Assembly: GCF_030035675.1 (NCBI RefSeq)
Contig: NC_084487.1
Span: 34,266,474 to 34,330,473, forward strand
Source of the DNA: Rhineura floridana
Taxonomy: Eukaryota > Chordata > Lepidosauria > Squamata > Rhineuridae
DNA length: 64,000 nucleotides
Reading direction: 5' to 3'
Every line of letters starts with the position of its first letter. The first letter of the stretch is position 1. Below, piece after piece: positions 40,401 through 51,768 of this stretch. The position numbers and the translations under genes are program-made. The notes beneath the pieces are model-generated. The model did not search any database, was not told where the DNA came from, and saw nothing but the letters and a program-made list of their open reading frames with translations.

Positions 40401-40556
40401 AGTAGTCATCGTCTTGTATTTCAAAGGACACTTCAGCAGAACAATGCTTTTAAAGTCACCAGCTTCAACTTGACAGGATTAACAGATAGATCTATTTTAT
40501 TTTAATTTGGACTGTCCATCAGTATGTTTGGTGGCCACAGGGCTAACTCTGCTTAG

Positions 40557-40589
40557 TGTGTGTGTATGTGTGTGTGTGAGAGAGAGAGT
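40557..40589. repeat. TG/GA microsatellite
   Basis: An interrupted (TG)n run followed by (AG)n. Confidence 0.9.
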
Positions 40590-42087
40590 TAGTTACCGGC
40601 CTTCTGCCAACTCTAGTAGGGTTTGCCTATGAAACTCCCCCAAGCAAGATAGCAAACATTCTCGGGAAGAAAAATATTTCAGCAGGAAATACAAAGATAT
40701 TTGACTTCAAAGCATCTTCTAATCTTCAGTTAGCAAGTTTACACTGTATTGCAAAACAGACTCATTGTTATTATTTAACTCTGCTGTCGGCACCTCTGTT
40801 GCTGCTGCTAAGATGTTTTGAAGGGACTGAACCTGGAAACTTCTGCATGCAAATGTTTGGCAAGTTTGGGAGGATGAAGTGTGGGGTACAGATGTTGGGG
40901 AGGGCGTTGACTGTTCTGATGAAAGGAATGAAGAAGGCATGGAGGGAATGCCCCTGGAAGCCTCTGGGAATGCTAATGGAATGGCTGAGAACAACTCAGG
41001 AACTCCCGCCCCCTTTGCCTGAATCGGTCAATGAAGAGTCCAGATCTAGCCATCAACAAACAGATGATTATGACCCAAGCCATAGTGATAAGCTGAGTTC
41101 AGAGACAAACGCTGGTAATCTCTTCAAGGTCAAAGCAGCTGGGGAAAGGGCCAGCTTCAGTTATAGTAATGCTCCCAGAAGAATCGCCCATCTTGTAGAG
41201 CAGGCTAGGAAATGCAAGAGCAGCTAGTGCCAGAAAAGTGCCTGTCCATTTCTCTGATCGATATACGTGAGTAGTTGGGCATGTCTAGATTGTTGTGACA
41301 ATGTCTATTGCTGCCTCCACCTTGCCTAGTTTGTTCCTGAGATATATCTGGCCTGTTATTGGTTTTGTATCCTGAGACCTGCCTAGTTTGCTCCAGTTTT
41401 TGTATCCTGATTCAAGCCTCGAGTGCGATGCACTCTTCTGGGGGCACCAGTAGGGGGCATGGACTGCACTCCCATGAAAGTAGCAGGCAGATGGCGGAGG
41501 GACCCCGAGTAAGAACCAGAGAAGTGGAGCTCTCTCAGGGTGAGAAATGGAGAGGAAACGAAAATTCCTAGGTGAGAGCTGGGAAGGTCTGTCATTTTCT
41601 ATGGGGCAGGGGTAGGGTATTAAGAACTAGTTTTGTACAGAGGGAAGATGATGCACTTGTACACTGTTTCTGTACTTCACATATCCTACTGCTGATTTTC
41701 CAGTCTCTTTTTTCCCCAGGAAGCTGTTGTGTTAGATATGCATTATATTTTATAGTACCCAAGATAAGTAGGTAATAACTTATGTTATGATACTATATTT
41801 TACAGGGATTGAGCTGTGGAATTTATTGCTGGGATGATATTGTGTATAGTTTGACATTACTGTTTAGGATGTGTTCATTATGCTCATTATGTATTATATA
41901 CTATTATGTATTTATTACTATGTGTTGCTTATTATTATGAATTGTATTTATATAACTGCTTAAATGTTTATCTTGCATAGATACTATGTCATGTATTGAC
42001 ATATATTGCTTATGTTCTGTGTTGTAAACTACACTGTGGTCTTTTGAAGAAGGCTGTATATAAATTAAAAAATTAATAAGGAAAAAT
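40590..42087. other. Intergenic, unclassified
   Basis: A plus-strand frame at 40799-41227 (142 codons) shows no known domain. 41780-42060 is strongly AT-rich. No supported gene. Confidence 0.35.
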
Positions 42088-42890
42088 CTCCAGGTAGGAT
42101 TAGGAGTGACTCCTGTCTCAAACCCTGGAGAGTCACTGACTATCCTGACCAACTCCATTGGGTTCAGACTCATTCTCACTGGTGTGTTTTGCTCTGTTAC
42201 ATTTAATGTAGCCTATCACCTTAGAACATTTCAGAGATCAGCTTACAGAATACACAGAATTCTGCATCTCTACACAGCATAACTAGGCATGACTACTCAA
42301 AGCTAGGACGTCACAGCAAGTAGACACACCTCTTGAGACCCTCTAAGTAGGTTCAGGGTGAGTTCTTTCTACTTGCGTAGGGGAAGTTTCAGTGAATGGG
42401 ACTGCATGAGCAAATGAGCACTCCTCCTGACTGGAAAAGCTAGAACTATCTGTGCCCACGTGCACATCTCTCCGTGTGCTGGGTAGCGGCAGTGGTGGCA
42501 CTTCATCGAGATCTGCCGCGGACACCGATTTGGGTTGAGCCTTTGATTACTCCTCTAGAGGAGGCATGCACACCAACAGTGGCTTGGGCAAAGGGGGTTG
42601 GAGGGGAGGAAAAGGGGCTGGCTCATGGCCAGACAGTGTTTCTTCTGTTGTAACTAGAGCTTAGGGCTTGGAGCTGTGACTGTCAAAAGTCCTGGAGCCT
42701 TCTCTTTCAGTACTCCCCTGTTGCAAGCCACTGGGCCCCTCCCCTGGTTCCCATTCTATCTCAGCCTCCTCCTGACCATTCCAGGAATGCTCAGCAGGGC
42801 TCAAGATGCCAACAATCAGTGTAGACAATGCTGAGTGAGATGAACCAATGGTCTGATTCAGAATAAGGCAGCCTCTGATGTTCCTGTGTA
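42088..42890 (+). mobile_element. tRNA-derived SINE split by an insertion
   Basis: The left piece (ATCTCCAGGTAGGATTAGG, GACTCCTGTCTCAAACCCTG) ends near 42140. The right piece (AATCAGTGTAGACAATGCTG, CCAATGGTCTGATTCAG) resumes near 42807. In the SINE at 21395-21592 these parts are contiguous. Confidence 0.55.
42141..42806 (-). mobile_element. Probable solo LTR fossil inside the SINE
   Basis: About 660 bp separating the SINE halves. Its general make-up (short acidic/proline-rich frames, a start resembling TTGAGCC on the minus strand) resembles the better-defined solo LTR at 48379-49084. It is degraded and its family is uncertain. Confidence 0.35.
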
Positions 42891-43304
42891 GTTCTGAGTA
42901 ATGGAAAAGTTTGTTTCCAGCATTTGGAACATCCACATGACCCAAGATAGATCTCACATAGTTTGCTGTGTATCTTTTTACCCACCTACCCCACCATGGG
43001 ACCGACATAGCCCATGCCATTCTGATCTAGAATGGTAAGGAAATACCTCTAATCCACTTCAGTCAGTGCATGTAAATAAGCAATGAGGCACTTTTCCCCC
43101 CCTCAGAATGGTCAATAGAAATGCTATTCATTTACATGAGACATTTACTGTGGCTTTCCAAGGACATCCCATTTACAGCAAACTGCTTCCTTATCTTGAA
43201 TATGAAAGGCCCTTCCAAGTAATTTGGAAGAACAAAAGCATCAGGCCTCAAAGAAAAGCATGTATTAAAATCCAAATGCACTCTTATAATTTATTATATC
43301 CTGA

Positions 43305-43835
43305 TCCATTTAGAGCTGGATGTGACATTGAGATTCTAAATAATAATATTTGTGTGTGGGTTCTGGAGGCTTTCACACTTATGTAGTTCAGCTCCCAGGA
43401 AGACCTGTCCTCTGAGTCAGAAGTCAAGCAGATGCACCGAAGTCAGAATAGCAATCTTTATTCTGATGAATGAATCAAGTCAAACAGGCACACCCAGAGA
43501 GAGCAGGTGCGACAGAGAATGGGGCTCTTCAATGTGTGCTCACATATATCACATCAGTGAATCCATTTAGAGTTGGGTGTGATCCATTGAGTTGAGATTC
43601 TCAGTTATAATATTTGTTTATGTGGGGATTTCAGATGCATTCGTGGTTTTTGTAGTTCAGCTCCCAAGAAGACTTGTCCTCTGAGTTAGGAATCAGGTAG
43701 ATACATCAAACTCAGAACAGCAACCTTTTTTCAGATGAACAGGTAAAGTCAAACATTGTATGTGAGAGAGACACCCAGATTCATGTGCAACAGGGAGCGG
43801 AGTTCTTAAGGGTATGCTTACATATATCAAATAAA
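43305..43835. repeat. Diverged tandem duplication, unit about 260 bp
   Basis: Unit 1 (43305-43561) and unit 2 (43562-43835) share TCCATTTAGAG, AATATTTGT, TAGTTCAGCTCCCA, AAGACTTGTCCTCTGAGT-like, CAAGTCAAACAG-like and ACATATATCA blocks in the same order. The unit contains an ATTCATCAGAATAAAG-like stretch on the minus strand and may derive from an LTR. Confidence 0.6.
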
Positions 43836-43862
43836 AGATATCACTCTCTCATGAGTGCCCAA

Positions 43863-44292
43863 TAGGATGGGGGAGAAATTTGATTCAGTTTACACTTAAA
43901 ACTGAATCTACCAAATTCACACTTTCCAAAATAATAGAACTGAAATACAACCATCCTTGGAAATTCACACTTATCCAAATTTTGTGATGCAGTTCTCCAA
44001 CCAACCAATATCTACCAAAATACATGCATTGGGGGAAATGGGCATTAAAATGGATTAGTGAAAATAACGTACAAAAATGCATTATATTAGGGAAAATGCT
44101 AGCAAAAATGTGTACCTTAGTCAGAACTGCATATAAAAATGTGTTTATTAGGAGAAATTTGCAGGAAAATGCTAATGAATTTTCATGAGGATTTTTTTAA
44201 AAATTGCAAATTGCTGCAGAAATGTGAAGAATGGAATTTAAGACTGGAAAAAAGAGAAACCAAGACAATAAAAGAGACATCCTTCCATTCCT
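43863..44292. mobile_element. MITE, uninterrupted relative of 17648-18478
   Basis: Shares TTCACACTTTC, TTTTGTGATGCAGT, AAAATGCATTATAT, TTTTCATGAGGAT and AATTGCTGCAGAAATGTG with the 17648 element. At the place of the hAT insertion it simply reads TACCTTAGTCAGAACTGC. Confidence 0.75.
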
Positions 44293-45095
44293 AGTACACG
44301 CACAATCAGATGCAGTGCTACAAAAAGGCCACATTGTGGAGCTAGTGCCTTTCCTTAGTACCTCACAATTTCTGGAGAAATTGATTGATGGGATGTTTGC
44401 TGCTTACAAAAGCAACATTTATGCCCTCTTACTTCCTGTTCTCAGATGCGCACTGAAAAAAAACATACCCAAAGAAAACAGAGCAACCCTGTTCTCAGCC
44501 AAGCCTTTATTTGGATTACCAGCTCCCATTTAAAACTAGCACTGTGAATGCTGCGTTCCTGTCATGCAAAGTGCCCCTGTCCCTGAAGTTTTAATATAAC
44601 CCAGCAATTGATGAGGTCAATTAATATTATCTATTTACTTAAAATTATACCCCATCATAGAACCTCAAGCAGCATACATTTCCAGGCGGTCTTCCATCTG
44701 GGCCCTGATCAATTTGCTTAGCTACAGCAGGGTATGTACAGCTTAGCCAGGGACCACTAGCTAACAGACAATTGCTACAGACACCTGTAACATACTTTGA
44801 GGTGTACCTAGCAATTGTCATCTGTGGTCTTCAACCTTTTCAGATGTAGGACCCACTTTTTGCCCAGTTGTGCATTTGGGGACTTCTTAATATTTTTACC
44901 ATCTATTTGTGTGGTGGTAGTGCTGATGTTGCAACCCACTTTTGGTCAGACAGCAATCCAGCAGTAGGTACCCACTCTTCAGTTGAAGAACAATGGACCA
45001 GTGTTTTGCAAGTTTCTGATAAGGGAAGTAGACTTCTTTTCTGAATTAAAATGGAAGACAAGCTTTGTTTGAAGTTTCAAACTTCAGGTACTGCT
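44293..45095. other. Intergenic, degraded repeats
   Basis: CTTCAACCTTTTCAGATGTA at about 44830 is the edge of a degraded hAT-like repeat, similar to ATCAACCTTTTTAGATCCAA at 59948. No gene seen. Confidence 0.4.
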
Positions 45096-45205
45096 TGCAA
45101 GCTTCCCATAGGCACCTAGTTGGCTGCCATAGAACCAGGATGCTGGACTAGATGGGTCTTTGGTCTGATCCAACAGAGCTCTTTTTATGTTCTTATTCCT
45201 GCACC
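45096..45205 (-). mobile_element. CR1-related short retroposon, diverged
   Basis: ATGCTGGACTAGATGGGTCT, TGGTCTGATCCAACAGAGCT, then TTTTATGTTCTTAT: the reverse complement of the AAGAACATAAGAAGAGCC repeat. Confidence 0.75.
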
Positions 45206-45383
45206 TCTAAAAGGCTTACTTTTACTGCACAATTCCATGCCAGTTTACACAAAAGTTCTGGTAAGATAAATGGACCTTACTGCCAAATATATTTGCTTAG
45301 GACTGCAGCCTTAAAGAGTATGATCCAGCCTTGGAGGAGCATACCAATATGTTTCTGGGTGAGTCACTGTTCTGAGAACAGGA

Positions 45384-45460
45384 ACTTCCAGAGGGGTAAC
45401 TATGTTAGTCTGTCACATGTGAAACAATGAGCCTTGTGGCACCAAAGACTAACAGATGTT
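45384..45460 (+). repeat. Fragment of the hammerhead-like repeat family
   Basis: TTCCAGAGGGGTAACTATG, TTAGTCTGTC and CCTTGTGGCACCAAAGACT, colinear with the start of 49370-49502. The stem-loop part is missing. Confidence 0.55.
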
Positions 45461-46436
45461 TAAAAGTGTGCACTGTAATACATCTGTTAGACTTTACGGT
45501 GGCACAAATCTCTGTTTATGTTCTATGAGGGACTCTTAGGACAAAATCCGAAGCAGTGGGTCATTCAAAAAACACAACAGGGCAGGTGATTATGATTCAC
45601 CCATATCAGGAGCTAGTCACTGTAGAGATGTGGAATAGTTGCTTGGCCCCAGAGACTGGATGGGAGGAGTCAAGGGCAGACCAATTAAGCATACAGAGTA
45701 GGGTGGCCAATAGGGCAGCGTCTCAAAAAAAAAAAAAGAGGGCAAAGCCTGCACTAAATGTACATATGCTGATTTATATGTGCAGATGGAAATTCAGAAA
45801 TAATGAGTATAATTTAAAGAGAAATATATGTCTCACCATAGTGGGGAAAACTGAGACCCGGTGGCCTGCTACGTGCCTGCTCAGACTGCTGTCCAGGTGC
45901 TAACTGTTGGCTGGCAACTTCAAGGTCCCCGCTCTCCCTGTTTTTTGTCAACCAGAGTTGGACCAGACAGCCTTTCAAACACAAAACTCCTTCAAACAGA
46001 GAAGTGTCTTCTGTAAAGCAGGACACATGACCATCTTAAAGGGCTTGTTCAGTGATGAATGCCTGACTATGGATGCTCTCCCCAGGGAGGCCTGCCTTGT
46101 GCCTCCCTTGATGTCATTTTGGCTCCAGCTATAATTTTCCCATACGTTTAAATTCTCTAGATGTTGCTTTTAGGCTGTTTTGTGTACATTTTTAATTCCA
46201 CTGACTGCTTCTGTTCTGCTCTTTTATCTTAGGGTGTTTTCATGTTCTTGGTTTAATTTATTGTATTCTACTTTTAACTTTTTGCAAGCCACCCTGGGAA
46301 ACTGTTGAAGGGCAGCATATACGTCAGCTTTTTTTAAAAAGAGTTTGTGAACTGGTTCTGGGTTGCAGGTAAATATACTAAAGTAAAACCATTTTTAAAA
46401 AATTGAGGAGAAACACGAACAGGCTGAAACAAACAG
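45461..46436. other. Intergenic, nothing recognised
   Basis: An A homopolymer lies at 45725-45738. A degraded LINE-like tail (TTTTGCAAGCCACCCTGGG) lies near 46280. No gene seen. Confidence 0.35.
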
Positions 46437-46610
46437 TGGAATCATATATCTGTCTATTCTGAAGTAAGTCCCACTAATTTCAATAGGTCCTACTATCAGG
46501 TAAGAAGGTATCAGATTACAGCTGAAGATTGCAATCCTATGCACAACTGTCCTGGTAGTAAGTCTGTTGTACACAGTAGGGCTTACTTCTGAGTCAACAT
46601 GCATACAAGG
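46437..46610. mobile_element. Pair of short palindromic MITE halves
   Basis: TCTGAAGTAAGTCCCACTAA, TTTCAATAGG and GATTGCAATCCTATGCACAA, GGGCTTACTTCTGAGTC. Same family as 26233-26320. Confidence 0.5.
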
Positions 46611-46652
46611 TACTGTATAGCTCCTTTAGCTGCTTAGTGTAACAAATGCACA

Positions 46653-46784
46653 TCAGGACTGGGGAGTATGTGGCCCTCCAGATGTTGCTGGCAACTCTTA
46701 TTAGCTCCCTCCAGCATGGCCAATGGCCAAGGATGATGAGAGCTCTGGTGCCCAATATCTGGATGGCCAGGTTCCCTACCCTTG
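46653..46784. mobile_element. hAT-like palindromic MITE
   Basis: CAGGACTGGGGAGTATGTGG, CCCTCCAGATGTTGCTGG on the left and ATCTGGATGGCCAGGTTCCC, TACCCTTG on the right. Confidence 0.75.
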
Positions 46785-47448
46785 ATGTGCATGTGGGGGG
46801 GATGTGCCCTACTCATGACTTCCATGGGGGGTTGTTTGCTGTTTTTTTTGATGAGCATGCTGTTTGCTTGGAGCCCAGTATATCATTACAGCCAACACCT
46901 CAGCCAAGTAAGGAACAGTGAGGATTTAAAAATATATAAATGGTTTATCCAAAATATGCTTGGCTAGGTGCATTTTTTGGAGAGGGGGTTTAGGAAATGT
47001 ACAGATAAGAAATGATGCTGTCAGCATCTTTGAAGAAAAGTAAAGCATTTTGTTGGATTTCCTCGTTGCTGTGGTTTTCAACTGTTCCCTTCTCAATGGG
47101 ACTTCCCGATAAAGGGCACTGCCTTGGGTTATATGGGGCCAAGGAAGCATTTGCCAGAGAAGTACTGCTGAGTAGAATGTATCCTTGAAAAGGGCTACCT
47201 TGTTGCATTGGGGTGATGTATATTATGTGTGTGCATGTACCAGAATAATATGTATTGCAGGCATCCCATCCATGTGCTGTTGCAGCCCTTCTAAGGGCCT
47301 CTTCACATCCACAAGTCTTGATCCTTGCACCAATGTAGGAGGGTTGGGCCAAAAGGACAGGGAGAAGTGAAGAAGGAGCTGACCCTGCATTGTAATATAA
47401 TAGTATCAAATACCAGCACTTTTAAGCCACCTTTTAGGGTGTAACCAA
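46785..47448. other. Intergenic; one unexplained open frame
   Basis: The minus-strand frame 47409-46990 (139 codons; contains KTCGCEEALRRAATAHGWDA) has no family I recognise, no flanking splice support and no CpG island. Probably chance. Confidence 0.3.
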
Positions 47449-47852
47449 CAGGGGTGTAGTTATCCAGGGTCTCAGAGGGTCTTAGACATCTTACTTTTTT
47501 GGAAGAAGGGTCCCAGCAGGGTCCCTATGTCTCCAATATCCTATAAGCCAATCAGCATAAAAAGTTAGCCACTGAGAAGGGTCTTCTAACATGCTTCCTT
47601 GTCTTTTCCTGCTGATTGGAGCCAATCAGAGTGAAAAGAGATGAGTCAGCCACTGAGAAAACTCTGCCCAGTAAGTAGCTAACACTCTCTCCTTTCATGC
47701 TTATTGGCTCCTAGGGACATCTGCTATTGTGGGAGAAGGCCTACAACAAGGATCTCATTCTCAAGCCAGCAGGGAAAAAAAAGATGTGAGGGAGCGTGGC
47801 TGTAACTATCATGAAGGGACCCTGCACTTGTGAATATGCCACTACACTACTG
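47449..47852. mobile_element. hAT-like element with 8-bp target duplication
   Basis: Begins CAGGGGTGTAGTTA and ends CCACTACACTACTG. The flanks GTAACCAA (47441-47448) and GTAACCAG (47853-47860) match at seven of eight positions. 404 bp. It is the reference copy for the split element at 2477-3807. Confidence 0.85.
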
Positions 47853-47859
47853 GTAACCA

Positions 47860-48306
47860 GGGCCGGCTCTGCCAAAGTGAGACAAGTGCCTCAGGCAAAA
47901 GATTCTGTCGTGGAAGGGGAAACCCAATATATAGCCTATCAAATAAATGTGTTCTCTGGGTAGCTCACAAAAAATAAAAGAATAAACTGCAATATTAAAT
48001 TACAGGAACAAAAAAAAATAGCTGCATAAACCTTTTTAACCTGCAGAGAAAAGGTTAAAAAAAAAACAGTTTAGAAGCACAAATATAAAATTAATGATAT
48101 ATCAAGCAAATTAAGAGCCCAGACATGAAGATTACAGATTCAAAGGACTGTTCTTGCAATCCTTTCGTCTTATCTAATAGATAAAACTTGAACCACCCAA
48201 CTGATGTTCAGCATATTGGCATTTTGCCATAGCTTTGAGAGAATTTTGTGTACATCTCAAATGAATGGTCACACACATATGTATTTTCATAAGTAGTCCA
48301 ATAAGT
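47860..48306. other. Intergenic, nothing recognised
   Basis: A-rich sequence. No gene or named repeat. Confidence 0.35.
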
Positions 48307-49111
48307 CAGGGGTGGCTAGTCTTTAGTCTCCGGCTTACATCATCACTGCCCACGCTGGCTGCAGCTAATGGAAGCTGGTGTCCAGTTCAGAGCGAGAACC
48401 ACCAGTTGGAGATGAGGGTGCAATCAATTCTTGTTTTATTAAAGTAATGGATACATCAAAGGCTGTGCGCCTCATAGAAACCCCTATGCTAACTCACTAA
48501 CGAGTGGTCGTTAACTCGGCCAGATAGGCAACTCATAAATAAAATTGTATTATTATTATTATTACTACAATCCCTAACTGCACTCTAGACATGCTCTGCA
48601 ACATTTCCGGGCGCGGTAGTCTCAAATAGGAGAGGTCTTGGGGCGTAACCTCTCACTCTGTCGCACACATGCCTCCTTCTGCCCTGTCCTCTTCTCCTGA
48701 CGTTGTGAGCGCGGTGAGGGGGGGCGAGCCTCCGAGGGCTCATTGGAAAGCACAGGTTCCTGATCGGCAGGCAGGAGAGCGGAGGGCGGGGAAGCGTCAG
48801 GCATTTCTAAGATACTGCTTGGTGAAGGAGGAGTGTCTGCTCTCTTAGGAGCATCCCCCGACAGTTCCGTGGGAGTGCTGGGGGGCTGAGCGCTGTCCCA
48901 TTGAAGGGCAGGACCAGCCATGGGAACTGGTGGGGCAGGTGACTCACTCTCTTCCCCAAGGTCGAGGTTAGACTCAACAACAGCTGGATCATCCATGCTC
49001 CCTAACGGCTGAGGCTTCTGAAACTCATGCCTTCCCCCTCCTTCCTCGGGAAGGAGGCTGGGTCCATCACCCCTGGGCTCAACAGCTGGAGTCCAACAAC
49101 ATCATTCTGGA
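48307..49111. mobile_element. hAT-like MITE split by a solo LTR
   Basis: The left half CAGGGGTGGCTAGTC...CACGCTGGCTGCAGC and the right half GGAGTCCAACAACATC belong to the ACTACAACTCCCATC family. The halves are separated by the LTR at 48379-49084. Confidence 0.65.
48379..49084 (-). mobile_element. Solo LTR fossil, 706 bp
   Basis: The termini are TG and CA, flanked by the 5-bp duplication GCTGG at 48374-48378 and 49085-49089. A polyadenylation-type AATAAA lies near 48443 on the minus strand. No internal retroviral or retrotransposon region remains, so it is a recombined single LTR. The family is probably Ty3/gypsy-like or ERV-like; I cannot decide. The 124-codon proline-rich frame at 48622-48996 lies wholly inside it and is not a host gene. 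The clean duplication suggests moderate age. Confidence 0.75.
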
Positions 49112-49369
49112 GAGACAGAGTGATTTGAGTGAAACTTACATCTCAGCAAACATGAGGCCTGTTTCAATGATACTTGGCACCTCAAATGACCCAATGCATA
49201 GAGTGGACCAAAATTGTACAGCTCCATCCAAAACTGTACATGCGCAATTATACAAATTGCATAGATCATAGGCAATGCTTACAATTCATATGCACGCAGC
49301 ACACATGCTTTTGGCACAAACGACTCAGCAATTTCACACCGATTTAACTTCATCATGCAGGCGTAATAA
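49112..49369. other. Intergenic, nothing recognised
   Basis: Short unclassified stretch. Confidence 0.3.
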
Positions 49370-49502
49370 GTTCCAGAGGAGTCGCCGTGTTAGTCTGTTA
49401 GAGCGGACACAAAAATACCTTTGTAATATCTTAAGGAGTGATAGCTTTATTGAGGATTATGCTTTCATGGACTAGAGTTCGCTTTATCAGATGTATGAAG
49501 TG
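49370..49502 (-). repeat. Repeat with a hammerhead-like stem-loop, fullest copy
   Basis: On the plus strand: TTCCAGAGGAGTCGCCGTG, TTAGTCTGTTAGAGC, then TGCTTTCATGGACTAGAG and TTTATCAGATGTATGAAGTG. On the minus strand the end reads CTGATAA (49490-49484), a stem region, then GAAAGCATAATC (GAAA at 49466-49463). Confidence 0.6.
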
Positions 49503-49561
49503 TTATCTTCACTTGTCATGTACATATTTATATGTGTGTTTATGGATGTGCATGTACACAC

Positions 49562-50059
49562 CAGGGATGGGGTTCGCTGCATAGTTCCAATCTGCTTGCA
49601 TTCTGATAGTCTGTCGTTTGATCCTGATCTGTCTTCTTTTGCTCCTTCTTGCTCTGGCACTTGCCAATTCGATCTGCTGTGCTGGGTGATTTGATCTGTG
49701 GGTTTTTTTTGGGGGGGTGGCAATTTTTTTTGGTAGTTATTAACGTAGATACTTATATGAATGATCACGGTGTTCCACATGGTATTTTGGCAGCGGGAAA
49801 AACATTGCATAATTTTTAGGTAGCTTACGTGAATGATCATACCTGCAGTTATGAATGCAGTAACTTTGATTACATAAAATAGGGGCAAAAAATGCAAAAC
49901 AAATTTTTGCAGATTGCAGTCGCGGCTGCAAAATATATGCCAATTACAGCCGCTGCCCACTGCAAGAAATCAGTGCCAGTCCAAAAGGACAGCGAACTGG
50001 TGAATTCAGTCAGAATTTGGTACTAGGCCCGATTTAGCAGATATTCTCCCCCATCCCTA
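49562..50059. mobile_element. DNA transposon (MITE), TAGGGATGGG-type ends
   Basis: Left end CAGGGATGGGGTTCGC, right end TATTCTCCCCCATCCCTA, inverted. The right terminus matches the left end of the 17648 element (TAGGGATGGG-GAGAATAT). 498 bp without a transposase frame. Confidence 0.65.
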
Positions 50060-50086
50060 GTACCCCCCCCACACACACACAGAAAG

Positions 50087-50213
50087 CAGGTGTGGGGAAC
50101 TTTTGGCCCTCTGGACATTACTGAATTACAACTTCCATCATCCTTTGTCATTGACCATGCTTGCTGTGGCTGTTGGGAGGTGTAGGTCAGCAACATTTGG
50201 AGAGCCAAAGGTA
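50087..50213. mobile_element. hAT-like palindromic MITE
   Basis: CAGGTGTGGGGAACTTTTGG, CCCTCTGGACATTACTGAA on the left, GTCAGCAACATTTGGAGAGC on the right. Same family as 8341-8470. Confidence 0.78.
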
Positions 50214-50516
50214 TAGACAGTCACACAGGAATAGAGAAAAAAATGACAAACTACACCTGCTGAAATTCCCCTTTCTACAAAACAATGAAAGGTGTAGGAG
50301 CCCTAATTCAAAAGCTCTCTCCTTTGAAGGTCATCCTTCAATTGCTAGAAAGTTCTTTTCTGGGATGCCAACATTTTTTATAGCCCTGCTCCAATGTCAG
50401 ACAGAGCAGGGGAAGAGAGAGAATTTATGGAGAAGTTTCCATAATTTTAATGGCAGAGATTTGAGCATGTATTAATTCTCCCAATGAAATTGATGGGTTT
50501 TACAATGCTTAACTCT

Positions 50517-51030
50517 GGCTGAGTACACACCTTACCTTTAAAGCACATTCCATCTCCCCTCCAAAGAACTCTGGCTGCTTATCTCTAGCTGTGTACACAC
50601 CATGCATTTAAAACAAATTCAAAGCAGATCCCTCCCCTCCGAATGCTGGAAACTCTAGTTTATTAAGGGTGCTAAGAATTGTAGCTCTGTCTGAGGTAAA
50701 CTACAGTTGCCAGCATTTTTGCAAGGGTGGGGGATGTCTTTTGAGTGTGCTTTCAAGATATGGGATGTGAACACACTAGTCACCTCCCCAAAGCGTTTCC
50801 ATTACCCACACCTGGAGGGGGAACGGGCTGATCTGCCAATCAGTTGCAAAATCTCTTGAAGCTGAATTAAAAGAAAAAAGCACTCAGGCTGATCCCACCA
50901 GGTTTTACAGTAAAAAGGGCATGGTTTGACTACAGTCATGTGCCACTCTTTTCAGAAGAGAGAGGTGGAGATGCGCTGGAACTGGCAGAACAGTGAGTGC
51001 ATTTCTACCCATGGTGTGTACACAGTCTCT
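50517..51030. mobile_element. Composite palindromic MITE (nested or tandem copies)
   Basis: Outer ends GCTGAGTACACACC and GGTGTGTACACAGTC. A second start, TAGCTGTGTACACACCATGC, occurs at about 50586, followed by AATTGTAGCTCTGTCTGAGG and an inverted ACTACAGTTGCCAGC, ending ATGTGAACACAC. This indicates one copy inside or beside another. Confidence 0.6.
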
Positions 51031-51768
51031 GGCTAGTAGATGTTGAAAAGTTTATTGGCTTCATTTCATTGTATTGGTGCCATTAGAGTCACAGGAGTAG
51101 GTCTAATAAAACAAGTGGTGACTGTAGCTCTTCCTAATGTCTTTCCTGTAGTTTAAGCGCATTACTTCCATTTCTTTCCAACAGAATAGCCAGCCTCCCT
51201 TCCATCTCCATACTTGCCCTTTCTCTAGCATTAAGGAACTTCCTTCTTCTCTCTGTCTTTTTCCATTGTTCATGAAAAGGCGGCAAAACCTTTTTTTTAA
51301 AGCTAAGGCCGCAATGTGATGCATTTCTTGTTTTCAAGAGAAATCCCCAAATATGGTACTTCCCCAAAATGGGCTATTTAATGCAATCCCTCTGCAGGCT
51401 GCTGTTGCTGTAGGAATTCATATTCTCCTATATTGACTATAAGGCAGTTCCTGTGTGTTTTGAGACAGTACCCTTTCCTAGGTAAGTGTTTGCAGAATAA
51501 TTGCTTACCGATTTCAGCTTTTTAAAAAATCATCTGTTGTTACTTGGCTCCCATTCAGAAGCAGTGCCATTGAGTAAGGACATCTGGGAGGGGAGAGGGG
51601 TGGGAGTAGTGGGTGGGTGAGCCAAGTGGTGGCTGGTAGCAGCAATACCTCTACTTGTAGAGGCAACATACCTCTGAATGCCAGTTGCTGGGAGTCACAA
51701 GAGGGGAGCATACTCAGGTTCTGCTTGCAGGGTTCCTATAGGCATCTGGCTGGCCATTGTGAAACCAG
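51031..51768. other. Intergenic, nothing recognised
   Basis: No gene seen. A diverged fragment of the CR1-related short repeat (TCTGCTTGCAGGGTTCCTAT) lies at about 51718-51770. Confidence 0.35.

Noticed and set aside
40799-41227. 142-codon plus-strand frame
   Set aside because: No domain or conserved motif and no splice-site pattern. Likely chance.
46990-47409. 139-codon minus-strand frame with several Cys residues
   Set aside because: No family recognised, no CpG island, no neighbouring exons. Length is within chance for this amount of sequence.
48622-48996. 124-codon proline-rich frame on the minus strand as a possible novel gene
   Set aside because: It lies wholly within a solo LTR bounded by a 5-bp target duplication.
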